A stretch of DNA of 64,000 bases, from NCBI RefSeq assembly GCF_028867935.1, contig NZ_JAPQNS010000009.1, positions 248,001 through 312,000 on the forward strand, read 5' to 3'. Below, in pieces: positions 25,818-33,834 of this stretch. The position numbers were made by a program, and so were the translations under genes. The notes beneath the pieces are model-generated. The model searched no databases and was not told the DNA's origin. It worked only from the letters and a program-made list of their open reading frames with translations. Each line of letters starts with the position of its first letter. The stretch's first letter is position 1. Source of the DNA: Flavobacterium sp. SUN052. Its GTDB lineage: Bacteria > Bacteroidota > Bacteroidia > Flavobacteriales > Flavobacteriaceae.

Positions 25818-26711
25818 ATGAATAAACTGGGGATGAACCTCTTTGTCTGGACTGCGAGTATGGACGAAGACATGAGTGCGACACTGTTATTTCTGAAAGA
25901 AACAGGGTTTGATTTTGTAGAAATGCCAGTCAGCGGAACCGATAACCGGCAAGCTGATTTAGCTAAATGGCAACAATTGGGCCAGCAGGCCGCTCAGTTA
26001 GGACTAGGTGTTCAGACCTGTTCGATAGTTGCTCCTGAACTATGTCTGATTAATCCTGACCCGGCTATCCGTCAGGCCGGAGTTAGCTACCTCAAACACG
26101 TTATAGACTGTTCGGCTGCAGCTGGGTCATCCATTCTGATGGGGCCGCTTTACGCTGGTTTTAAAACGTTTACGGGCAAACCAGCTACGGCAGATGAATG
26201 GAATCGGTCGGTGGAGGCTATGCGAGAACTGGCTGAATATGCCCAATCCAGGGGTGTTATGATAGCCATTGAATCCCTGAACCGATTCGAGACTTATCTG
26301 CTTACCTGCGCCGATGATGTGGTGCGCTACGTAGAGGTCGTGAATCACCCCAGCTGTCGGGCTGCTTTCGATACGTTTCATGCCAATATTGAGGAGAAAA
26401 ACGTGCCGGATGCGCTCCGTAAACTAGCTCCTTATCTGGTGCATGTGCAGCTATCCGAAAATGACCGTTCGACACCAGGACAGGGGCAAATAAATTTTCG
26501 ACAAGTATTCGAAACGCTGGACGAAATCGGTTATACGGGGCCCATTGCCATTGAAGCGTTCGGTCCTAACCCGCCTGAACTGGCTGCTGCCACGCACATT
26601 TTCCGACCTATGTTTACTTCACCTGAGCAACTGGCTGAAGACGGCTATCAATTTATTGTAGAGACGCAAAATCTTGCGTCTCGGCGACCGGATGTTTTAC
26701 AAGATTACTGA
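25818..26711 (+). CDS. Sugar epimerase of the D-tagatose/D-psicose 3-epimerase type
   Basis: A 297-residue TIM-barrel enzyme of the xylose-isomerase-like superfamily. The metal and substrate residues of the ketose 3-epimerase group are all visible: E152 (IAIESLNRFE), D185 and H188 (AFDTFHANIEE), H209 (HVQLSENDR), R217 and E246 (IAIEAFGP). Family members interconvert ketohexoses at C3 with a bound divalent metal. I use the ATG at 25818; a TTG two codons upstream is less likely. The last residues, from about 281, are encoded by a REP-like palindrome (26658-26682) and are probably not part of the conserved fold. It is first in a run with the oxidoreductase at 26762 and the large dehydrogenase fusion. 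Confidence 0.88.
   Translation: MNKLGMNLFVWTASMDEDMSATLLFLKETGFDFVEMPVSGTDNRQADLAKWQQLGQQAAQLGLGVQTCSIVAPELCLINPDPAIRQAGVSYLKHVIDCSAAAGSSILMGPLYAGFKTFTGKPATADEWNRSVEAMRELAEYAQSRGVMIAIESLNRFETYLLTCADDVVRYVEVVNHPSCRAAFDTFHANIEEKNVPDALRKLAPYLVHVQLSENDRSTPGQGQINFRQVFETLDEIGYTGPIAIEAFGPNPPELAAATHIFRPMFTSPEQLAEDGYQFIVETQNLASRRPDVLQDY
26658..26682 (+). repeat. REP-like palindrome, copy 1, inside the epimerase gene
   Basis: A 25-base element starting GTAGAGACGC and ending TTGCGTCTC, with 9-bp inverted arms (GAGACGCAA / TTGCGTCTC) around a 4-base loop. It is read as codons for the epimerase tail. Confidence 0.85.
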
Positions 26712-26718
26712 CCCGAAT

Positions 26719-26743
26719 GAGACGCAGGATTTTGCGTCTCTAC
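26719..26743 (-). repeat. REP-like palindrome, copy 2, inverted relative to copy 1
   Basis: A 25-base element ending TGCGTCTCTAC. Its reverse complement matches copy 1 at 24 of 25 positions. It lies between the epimerase stop (26711) and the oxidoreductase ATG (26762), so the two copies form a BIME-like pair 36 bases apart. Confidence 0.85.
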
Positions 26744-26761
26744 TACACACACAACCACAAT

Positions 26762-27868
26762 ATGATTAACATTGCCATTGTTGGCCTCGGATTTGGGGCT
26801 GAATTTATTCCAATCTACCAGCGTCATCCGCTGGCTAATATGTATGCTATTTGCCAGCGCAACGTCGAGAATCTGAACAAGATTGGCGATGCGTATGGTA
26901 TCGAAAAACGATACACGGATTACGATGAACTGCTGGCTGACCCCGATGTCGACGCTGTTCATATTAATTCACCGATTCCAAACCATGCCGAGCAAAGCCT
27001 GAAAGCATTGCGGGCAGGAAAGCACGTTGCCTGTACGGTGCCAATGGCTACTACAGTTGAAGAATGCGCCGAGATTGTACGCGTTACCCGCGAAACGGGC
27101 AAAAAGTACATGATGATGGAGACAGTGGTATATGCCCGCGAGTTTCTGTTTGTGAAGGAGATGTACGAAAAAGGCGAGCTTGGCAAAGTCCAGTTTTTGA
27201 AAGCGAGCCACCAGCAAGATATGGACGGATGGCCTGATTACTGGCCTGGTTTACCACCGATGCACTATGCCACACACTGCGTTGGTCCGGTGGCAGGGTT
27301 GCTCAAGCTCGAAGCTGAATATGTATCGTGCTTTGGGTCAGGAACTATCCGGGAAGAGTTAGCTAAGATTCACAACTCGCCGTTTGCCGTGGAGTCGGCG
27401 CACATCAAATTCAGAAACAGCGATTTGTCTGCTTACGTTTATCGGTCGCTGTTCGATGTGGCCCGGCAATACCGCGAAAGTTTTGAGGTTTACGGCGACA
27501 AAAAATCGTTTGAGTGGCAGTTGATCGAAGATGAGCAGCCAGTGATTCACACAGCCAAAAAGCCCGAGCCTGAAATTCCTGAAAAGGTAACTGTGCCCGA
27601 CTATGCACATTTGCTGCCCACCGAGATTCAGCGCTTTACAACCAAAGGAGTGTACGATGCCGACGAAACACAACACCTCTCCTTTACGCAGGGTGGTGGA
27701 CACGGCGGTTCGCATCCTCACATGGTACACGAATTTTTATCGGCCCTTGCTGAAGATCGCGATCCATTCCCGAACGCGGCTCAGTCGGCAAACTGGACAA
27801 GCGTAGGTATTCTGGCGCATGAGTCGGCCATGAGGGGTGGGGAGCTTATCCGGCTCCCCGAGTTTTGA
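26762..27868 (+). CDS. Gfo/Idh/MocA-family oxidoreductase
   Basis: A 368-residue NAD(P)-dependent oxidoreductase. The Rossmann start is VGLGFG (7-12), and the INSPIPNHAEQSLKALRAG block is typical of the family. The usual EKP motif, whose lysine is catalytic, is replaced here by CTVP (GKHVACTVPMA). The C-terminal alpha/beta domain covers about 125-365 and includes the GGGHGGSHPHMVHEF segment, which is rich in histidine. I start at ATG 26762 (MINIAIVG), because the 15 codons before it are REP-element sequence. Members of this family oxidise or reduce sugars, inositols and pseudo-oligosaccharides. Its neighbours point to sugar catabolism. Substrate unknown. Confidence 0.88.
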   Translation: MINIAIVGLGFGAEFIPIYQRHPLANMYAICQRNVENLNKIGDAYGIEKRYTDYDELLADPDVDAVHINSPIPNHAEQSLKALRAGKHVACTVPMATTVEECAEIVRVTRETGKKYMMMETVVYAREFLFVKEMYEKGELGKVQFLKASHQQDMDGWPDYWPGLPPMHYATHCVGPVAGLLKLEAEYVSCFGSGTIREELAKIHNSPFAVESAHIKFRNSDLSAYVYRSLFDVARQYRESFEVYGDKKSFEWQLIEDEQPVIHTAKKPEPEIPEKVTVPDYAHLLPTEIQRFTTKGVYDADETQHLSFTQGGGHGGSHPHMVHEFLSALAEDRDPFPNAAQSANWTSVGILAHESAMRGGELIRLPEF

Positions 27869-27921
27869 GGAGCACGATTGAACGCGGAGACGCGGAAAAA
27901 CACACAGAAAACGGTTGAAAA

Positions 27922-30900
27922 ATGCGTCTGCAAGCACTAGTAATACTCAGTATATTGGGTTTCACCCACTGCACCCGTACTCCGTCGGCCAACATGCGCG
28001 ACAGTGGAGCGAAGCAGCAAACGGTTACCAAGACCGACACGAAGCCACGTCGAACAGAGATTCTGTTTCTGGGCGACAGAGGTCACCACAAACCCGCCGA
28101 ACGGGTTCCGCAACTCATGGCGGCACTGGGCAACCGGGGAATCAACATAACGTACACCGATAAGCTGGCGGATATTAACCCCGACAATTTAGCGAAGTAC
28201 GATGGGCTCCTGATTTTTGCCAACTGGGATAGTATTCCTAAACCGCAAGAGCAGGCGTTGCTCGCCTTCGTACAGTCGGGGAAAGGGCTGATTCCGGTGC
28301 ATTGTGCGTCGTATTGCTTCCGTAACTCGGCTGAATACGTCGACAAAGTGGTTGGCGGGCAGTTCTGGCGGCATAAAATGGACACGATCCAGACCCGCTT
28401 TACCCAGCCAAACAACCCGATCACCATGGGCCTGAAATCATTCAAGGCCTATGACGAAACGTATTTACACACGCACTTGCAGGCCGATAATAACGTGTTG
28501 GCGGTGCGTGACATCAAGTCTGATCAGGCTACCGATAAACCCGGCAAAACGGAAGAACCCTACACCTGGACACGGACGTATGGCAAAGGGCGGGTTTTTT
28601 ATACTGCTTACGGTCACGATGAGCGTACATGGAGCCAACCCGGTTTTCAGCAGCTGCTTGAAAAAGGCATCATGTGGTCGGTTGGAGAGCGCGTAGCCAA
28701 ACTGCGCGACGACCTAAAGCCACAGTTGTTTGCGTATGACGAAGCTAAATTGCCTAACTACGAAAAGCGCCCTGGACCACAACTTCGCCAGCGGGCCGTA
28801 TCGCCCGAGGAGTCGATGAAGCACATTCAGGTTCCGGTTGATTTTACCTTGAATCTGTTTGCTCAGGAGCCTAACGTGATGCACCCGATTGCGATGGCCT
28901 GGGATGAGCGTGGCCGTCTTTACGTACTGATTACCAAGGATTATCCCAACGAGCGCAAGCCGGAAGGTGGCTCCGATTACATTGTGATCTGTGAGGATAC
29001 CGACAAGGATGGTAAAGCCGATAAGTTTACCAACTTCGCCGAAGGCATGAGCATTCCAACGGGTATGGCCTTCGGCAACGGTGGACTCTACGTATCGCAG
29101 GCTCCGCACATGCTGTTTTTGCAGGATACCAACGGCGACGATAAAGCCGATGTGAAGAAGATTCTGTTTACGGGCTTTGGTACGTATGATACCCACGCCG
29201 GACCAAGCAACCTGCATTATGGTTTCGACAACTGGATTTGGGGTAGCGTTGGGTATTCAGGTTTCAAAGGGCTGGTTGGCAGCAGCAAAGACACGCTTCA
29301 GTTTGGTCAGGGTTTCTTTCGGTTCAAGCCCGATGGATCGAAGCTGGAATACATGACCAGTACGTCGAACAACACCTGGGGACTAGGGTTTGATGAAACC
29401 GGCAATGTGTTTGGCTCTACGGCCAATAACTCGCACGGTTGGTACATGGCCATTCCAAAGCAGTATTTCAAAGGAGGGGCTCACCTTCGTGAGAACGGCA
29501 GCCGCAGCACCGATACGCACAAAGACATGAAGCCTATCACCGAGAAAGTGCGGCAGGTAGACGTGTTTGGTGGGTTCACAGCAGCCGCTGGTCACAACTT
29601 ATATACCGCCCGCGCTTTTCCGAAAGCCTACTGGAACAAGGTGGCCTTTGTGGCCGAACCAACGGGTCACATTTTACACCAGAACGTAATGAGCCAGCGG
29701 GGCACCGACTTCTCCGATAAAGAGGGCGACGGTGTAGGCTTTAACCTGATGGCTGGTGCCGACGAGTGGTTCTCTCCCGTGTTTGCCGAAGTAGGACCCG
29801 ACGGGGCCGTTTGGGTGGCCGACTGGTACAGCTATATTATTCAGCATAACCCGGTGCCGCAAGGGTTCAAAAATGGGTCGGGTAATGCCTACGAGACTGA
29901 TCTTCGCGATTTCACACATGGACGGATTTATCGGGTTGGCTACAAAAACGTTCCAGCCTACACCCCCATGGCACTCAACAAAAACCGCCCAGCCGAGCTG
30001 GTAGCGGCTTTGAAGAATACAAATATGTTCTGGCGGATGACTGCCCAGCGGTTGTTGATCGAACGGAATAACAAAGACGTGGTGCCTCAACTGATTGCGT
30101 TGGTGAAAGACCAGTCGATGGACGAAATTGGAATCAATCCGGCAGCTATCCACGCTTTGTGGACGTTGCATGGCCTTGGCGCTATTGACAAAGAAGCCAT
30201 TGGCAGTGCGCTCAAGCATCCTTGTGCAGGTGTTCGGAAAACGGGAGTGCAGGTGATGCCGAAAGATGCCGAAACGGCCAGTACCCTCATCCAGATGAAC
30301 CTGTTGAACGATGCTGATCCGTTGGTAGTATTGAATACGATTCTGGTATTGTCGGAAGTGCCGTCTACACCTGCTGTGCAACAGGCTATTTTGGCTCGCA
30401 TGGAAAAATCCAGTGGGACCGATGAAATTAATGATCGCTGGATACCCGAAGCCTTTGCCGTTGCAATGAACAGCCAGGGAGGGCAGTTGATGAAAATGTA
30501 CCTCAAAAAGGTTACGATGAACGGCCCTGCTCAACCCAGCGCCCCGATGAATCACGACATGCACCAGCATCAGTCTGTTGATCGGGAAGCCCGGGCGAGT
30601 GGGGGAGGACCATCAGCTCCTGCGGCTCCGGTGGTTACAGCCACGGTAATGCAATCCGATAAACCTGATCTGGTAGTTACAGAGATCAAAACGGACCCCG
30701 CATCGCCCGAAGTTCGGCAGTACAGTTCGATTGCTATCAATGTGATGAATCGGGGTGGGGTTGCCTTACCGAAAGGAACGCCTGTGCCGTTGACGGTGCG
30801 TGTAGAAGGGAATGGGTCAAAAATAGAGTTTGTAAGTTACACACACGATACTGGTATCGCACCAGGAGAGACGGTTACGATTATCAAGAGTAACAATGGA

Positions 30901-31743
30901 CCCTGGGTAGGTAATATGGGTGTATCGTTTGAGCAGGCAGGTCCGTACCGGATCAGCGTAATGCTTGACCCCGACAATAAAATTGCCGAGGCCGATGAGA
31001 AAAACAACGCCTTCGCCCATACGCTCACCTACCGTTCTCCACAAAGCATGAGTGCCTATGTGCTCGAGCGCTCAAGTCGTAGTTATGCATCAGCTGCCCC
31101 CGTGGATTCGGTTGTAGCCTTGCTGCGGCAGTCACAAACGCTGGATGCCGCACGGAGTTCAGCCATCGTGAAAGGCGTGTCGGAAGGGTGGAATTTGCGT
31201 AACAAGACCACCGTGCGTGAATCAGACAAAGCGTTTTTGGCGACACTGAGCACAACGGTTTCTCCTGACAACAAGGCCCGGCTAACTCGGTTGTATGAAG
31301 CCTGGGGAATGGCCGCAGCAGAAGCCGTGGACCCCAATGTGGTAGTGATTCGCATGAAAACGGTTCGTGAAGAAATGCGGTTTGATAAAAAGGAGTTTAC
31401 CGTTATGGCTGGAAAAACAATCGAGCTGGTAATTGAAAACCCCGATGCCATGCAGCACAACCTCGTTATCGGAGCACCTAAGACGATGGAACTTATTGGT
31501 CAGGCCGCTGACAAAATGATTACAGCGAAAGACGGAGCCGAGAAGAACTACGTGCCTACGATGCCCCAGATTTTGGCGTCCACACCCCTGATAAACCCTG
31601 ATCAGACATTCCGACTTCGGTTTACGGCACCTAGTGCCCCCGGCGATTATCCGTACGTTTGTACGTTTCCCGGCCACTGGCGCATTATGAACGGAGTGAT
31701 GAAGGTGGTGAAAGAAGAGAAAGAAACAAAAGCGGTGAAATAG
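27922..31743 (+). CDS. Exported multidomain fusion: ThuA, PVC-type dehydrogenase, HEAT, CARDB and azurin-like cupredoxin
   Basis: A 1273-residue protein with a short signal (cysteine C17 in FTHC, possible lipoprotein). Domains in order: ThuA-like (about 44-255), PVC-type membrane-bound dehydrogenase propeller (about 300-660, with MAWDERGRLYV and DTDKDGKADKF), HEAT-like helices (about 690-860), a His/Met-rich linker, CARDB (about 913-1035), and a cupredoxin (about 1133-1262). The cupredoxin shows a histidine in MQHNLVIG and then CTFPGHWRIM, giving the Cys, His +5, Met +9 spacing of azurin type 1 copper. I saw no CxxCH heme motif. A periplasmic sugar dehydrogenase that passes electrons to its own copper domain is the inference. 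It is the third gene of the epimerase-oxidoreductase run. Confidence 0.9.
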   Translation: MRLQALVILSILGFTHCTRTPSANMRDSGAKQQTVTKTDTKPRRTEILFLGDRGHHKPAERVPQLMAALGNRGINITYTDKLADINPDNLAKYDGLLIFANWDSIPKPQEQALLAFVQSGKGLIPVHCASYCFRNSAEYVDKVVGGQFWRHKMDTIQTRFTQPNNPITMGLKSFKAYDETYLHTHLQADNNVLAVRDIKSDQATDKPGKTEEPYTWTRTYGKGRVFYTAYGHDERTWSQPGFQQLLEKGIMWSVGERVAKLRDDLKPQLFAYDEAKLPNYEKRPGPQLRQRAVSPEESMKHIQVPVDFTLNLFAQEPNVMHPIAMAWDERGRLYVLITKDYPNERKPEGGSDYIVICEDTDKDGKADKFTNFAEGMSIPTGMAFGNGGLYVSQAPHMLFLQDTNGDDKADVKKILFTGFGTYDTHAGPSNLHYGFDNWIWGSVGYSGFKGLVGSSKDTLQFGQGFFRFKPDGSKLEYMTSTSNNTWGLGFDETGNVFGSTANNSHGWYMAIPKQYFKGGAHLRENGSRSTDTHKDMKPITEKVRQVDVFGGFTAAAGHNLYTARAFPKAYWNKVAFVAEPTGHILHQNVMSQRGTDFSDKEGDGVGFNLMAGADEWFSPVFAEVGPDGAVWVADWYSYIIQHNPVPQGFKNGSGNAYETDLRDFTHGRIYRVGYKNVPAYTPMALNKNRPAELVAALKNTNMFWRMTAQRLLIERNNKDVVPQLIALVKDQSMDEIGINPAAIHALWTLHGLGAIDKEAIGSALKHPCAGVRKTGVQVMPKDAETASTLIQMNLLNDADPLVVLNTILVLSEVPSTPAVQQAILARMEKSSGTDEINDRWIPEAFAVAMNSQGGQLMKMYLKKVTMNGPAQPSAPMNHDMHQHQSVDREARASGGGPSAPAAPVVTATVMQSDKPDLVVTEIKTDPASPEVRQYSSIAINVMNRGGVALPKGTPVPLTVRVEGNGSKIEFVSYTHDTGIAPGETVTIIKSNNGPWVGNMGVSFEQAGPYRISVMLDPDNKIAEADEKNNAFAHTLTYRSPQSMSAYVLERSSRSYASAAPVDSVVALLRQSQTLDAARSSAIVKGVSEGWNLRNKTTVRESDKAFLATLSTTVSPDNKARLTRLYEAWGMAAAEAVDPNVVVIRMKTVREEMRFDKKEFTVMAGKTIELVIENPDAMQHNLVIGAPKTMELIGQAADKMITAKDGAEKNYVPTMPQILASTPLINPDQTFRLRFTAPSAPGDYPYVCTFPGHWRIMNGVMKVVKEEKETKAVK

Positions 31744-31772
31744 TAAATAGCTGACAACGAGCAGCTAGCAGT

Positions 31773-31832
31773 AAACAGCCAACAATAGCTTTCGCACCAG
31801 TGATGGCGTCATAAGCTATTGTTGGCTGTTTT
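31773..31832. terminator. Bidirectional terminator between the dehydrogenase fusion and the kinase
   Basis: A perfect 19-bp inverted repeat (31773-31791 with 31813-31831) with A-rich left and T-rich right flanks, shared by two convergent genes. Confidence 0.9.
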
Positions 31833-31834
31833 AT

Positions 31835-32512
31835 TTACTGATAACTGCTGGCTGGTATCAAAATGCTGAATTCACTACCGCAGCCAATATCGCTTTGTAC
31901 GGAAATTTGCCATTGGTGCGCTTCCATTATTTTTTTGACGTAGCACAGCCCCAGCCCGAAGCCCTTAACGCTAGGCGAGTCGCGGCCAGTGACCCGGAAA
32001 AAGGGCTGAAAAATTTGTTCCTGTAACTCAAGCGGAATCCCCACTCCCCGATCCGAAATGGCCACTCGTAAACCCAGGTCACTTGATGTGGTGGTAACCC
32101 GAATATCTAACTGGTGCTGACTGTACTTGACGGCATTATCGATGAGGTTATACAGGACATTGGTTAGGTGAAGCCTGTCGGCCAGAAGCATCGTGTGGGT
32201 TGCCAGTAAATTCAGTGTCAGATAAGCGCCGTGGCGTTGTGCAATGGAGCGCGTCAGTTCGTGAATATCTAGAGGCTCAACGCACACATATAGCGCATGG
32301 CGATCGGCACGAGCCAGACTTAACATAACCTCGACCTGCTGCTGTAGTCGGTCTGTTTCTTCCCGTATGATTTGAACGTACTTACTGGTCCGCTGCGGAT
32401 TGTTGTGCGTAATAGGAGAATCCAGCACATCAGCTGCCATGCGAATAGCGGCAATTGGCGTTTGAAATTCGTGGACGAGCGTATGAAGCGTTTGAGTAGT
32501 CAGTGCATTCAT
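31835..32512 (-). CDS. Minimal histidine kinase core without sensor domain
   Basis: A 225-residue protein that starts almost directly at the HisKA domain: the phospho-acceptor is H14 in LVHEFQTPIAAIR. The HATPase_c domain has N box YNLIDNAVKY (121-130), G1 DRGVGIP (154-160) and G2 GFGLGL (184-189). All catalytic boxes are intact. No PAS, HAMP or membrane region precedes them: an in-frame TAA lies five codons upstream, at 32525-32527. No response regulator is adjacent. It could be a kinase that needs a separate sensor protein, or a truncated descendant of a longer one. It resembles BaeS/RstB-type kinase cores. Confidence 0.9.
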   Translation of the reverse strand: MNALTTQTLHTLVHEFQTPIAAIRMAADVLDSPITHNNPQRTSKYVQIIREETDRLQQQVEVMLSLARADRHALYVCVEPLDIHELTRSIAQRHGAYLTLNLLATHTMLLADRLHLTNVLYNLIDNAVKYSQHQLDIRVTTTSSDLGLRVAISDRGVGIPLELQEQIFQPFFRVTGRDSPSVKGFGLGLCYVKKIMEAHQWQISVQSDIGCGSEFSILIPASSYQ

Positions 32513-32621
32513 AACGGGTGGTGCTTAAGCGGAAAACAGAAGTACAAGTTTTATGACAAGTAATGAGCAATCAAGTCACTCAAAAGACTAATAGATATGT
32601 TAAAGTGTTGCAATAAAGCAA

Positions 32622-32646
32622 AACCCGCTTGATTACCAAGCGGGTT
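32622..32646 (-). terminator. Hairpin after the lysine-rich protein gene
   Basis: A 10-bp stem AACCCGCTTG / CAAGCGGGTT with a 5-base loop, 25 bases past the stop. The U-tract on the minus strand is interrupted, so termination may be moderate. Confidence 0.75.
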
Positions 32647-32670
32647 CGCATTAAAATCATGTTCAACTAT

Positions 32671-33177
32671 TTATTCAGCGCTTGTTGGGGCTGTTTCCGC
32701 TGGCGCTGGTGATGCCGCTTTAGCAGGCGTTGATGGCTTGGGCGCGGGCTTTGGTGTGGTTGCTTTTGGCGCAGCAGGAGTTACTGGTTTTGGGGCAGGC
32801 TTTGGAGCAGGTGTGGCGGTTTTTGGGGCAGCAGGATCAGCTTTGGGCAATGCTACCGGCTTCGGGCTATCAGAAACGACCACTTTGCTTTTGGAGCCTT
32901 TAGTGCGTTTGGCGTTTTTAGCCGCTTTGGCTTCATTTTTCGTCTTTTTGTCGGCATCTTTTTTCGCCTTGTTCGCAACCTTCTTGGCTACCTTTTCCGA
33001 TTTCTTCTCGGCTTTTTTAGCCGCCTTGTGCGTAAGCTTGTCCAGTTTCTTGGCAAGCTTTGAGGCTGCTTTCTCAATGGCTTTTTTTACTTTCTTGGTC
33101 TGTTCGCCAGCCTCGCTCAGTTTTGTTTCCAGAGCACTCATGATGTCGTTAGCTAACGACTTTTTTTCTGCTTTCAT
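32671..33177 (-). CDS. Lysine/alanine/proline-rich histone H1-like protein
   Basis: A 168-residue, highly basic, low-complexity protein. Residues about 25-95 are dense in KKA, KAAKKAEKK and KKVANKAKK blocks, predicted to be helical. Residues about 110-168 are an APKPAPKP-type disordered tail. This is the composition of bacterial H1/Hc1-like and AlgP-type proteins that bind DNA or RNA without sequence preference. A nucleoid role is plausible but rests on composition alone. It could also be a cytoplasmic scaffold. It has its own downstream hairpin and lies 85 bases after the SpoU methylase gene. Confidence 0.8.
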   Translation of the reverse strand: MKAEKKSLANDIMSALETKLSEAGEQTKKVKKAIEKAASKLAKKLDKLTHKAAKKAEKKSEKVAKKVANKAKKDADKKTKNEAKAAKNAKRTKGSKSKVVVSDSPKPVALPKADPAAPKTATPAPKPAPKPVTPAAPKATTPKPAPKPSTPAKAASPAPAETAPTSAE

Positions 33178-33262
33178 GGTAATTTTTCTTTGTGAATAAA
33201 CCCGGATTTAGAAATAACCCGCAAATACAATGGGATGAAAATTCGAAAACAAAAATTCTGTG

Positions 33263-33796
33263 TTATGTTTTTGTCATCTTCTGAAGAAAATCCCAGCACA
33301 CAATCCCTGCGGTAACTGAAATATTAAGCGAGTGCTTGGTACCGAACTGCGGAATCTCGACCACCACATCGGCCGTTTGTACCACAGGGTCGGCTACGCC
33401 GGTTACCTCATTACCAAACACAAAGGCATATCGTTTGTTCGTTTCGGGGCGAAAATCAGCTAATGATGTGCTCCCCTCGGCCTGCTCAATGGCCACAATG
33501 ATCCAACCGTCGGCGCGCAGTTGCTCGATCAGGTCAACCACATGAGGCCTGTACGTCCAGGATACCGATTCGGTTGCCCCAATGGCGGTTTTAGTAATGT
33601 CGCGGTGAGGGGGCTGCCCCGTAATTCCACATAAATAGAGCGTTTCGGCCCGGAAGGCATCGGCCGTTCTAAAAACAGACCCTACATTGTTGAGACTCCT
33701 GATGTCATCTAAAATCAGGCAATAGGGAAATTTCTCAGCCGTTTTAAAATCGTCGACCGACAGTCGGTTGAGTTCGTCGAGGGCAAGTTTGCGCAT
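33263..33796 (-). CDS. SpoU/TrmH-family RNA 2'-O-methyltransferase
   Basis: A 177-residue SPOUT methylase. The three family motifs are visible: NNVGSVFRTADAF (36-48, with N37 and R43), FGNEVTG (127-133), and IPQFGTKHSLNISVTAG (148-164). These residues form the knotted SAM site and the catalytic arginine. Short members of this group methylate tRNA or rRNA riboses, and the exact target cannot be read from sequence. It lacks the N-terminal substrate-binding domain of RlmB-type enzymes. It is 38 bases downstream of the SDR gene and co-oriented, so it may be the last gene of that operon. Confidence 0.9.
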   Translation of the reverse strand: MRKLALDELNRLSVDDFKTAEKFPYCLILDDIRSLNNVGSVFRTADAFRAETLYLCGITGQPPHRDITKTAIGATESVSWTYRPHVVDLIEQLRADGWIIVAIEQAEGSTSLADFRPETNKRYAFVFGNEVTGVADPVVQTADVVVEIPQFGTKHSLNISVTAGIVCWDFLQKMTKT

Positions 33797-33834
33797 GAAA
33801 TCAAAGCAAATACAAATATACCTGAGTTTACCCG

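Noticed and set aside
32738..33199. 153-codon frame opposite the lysine-rich gene
   Set aside because: Its Gly/Ala/Phe-rich product is the antisense of a KKA/PAP-rich coding sequence, and the minus-strand gene has a proper start and terminator.
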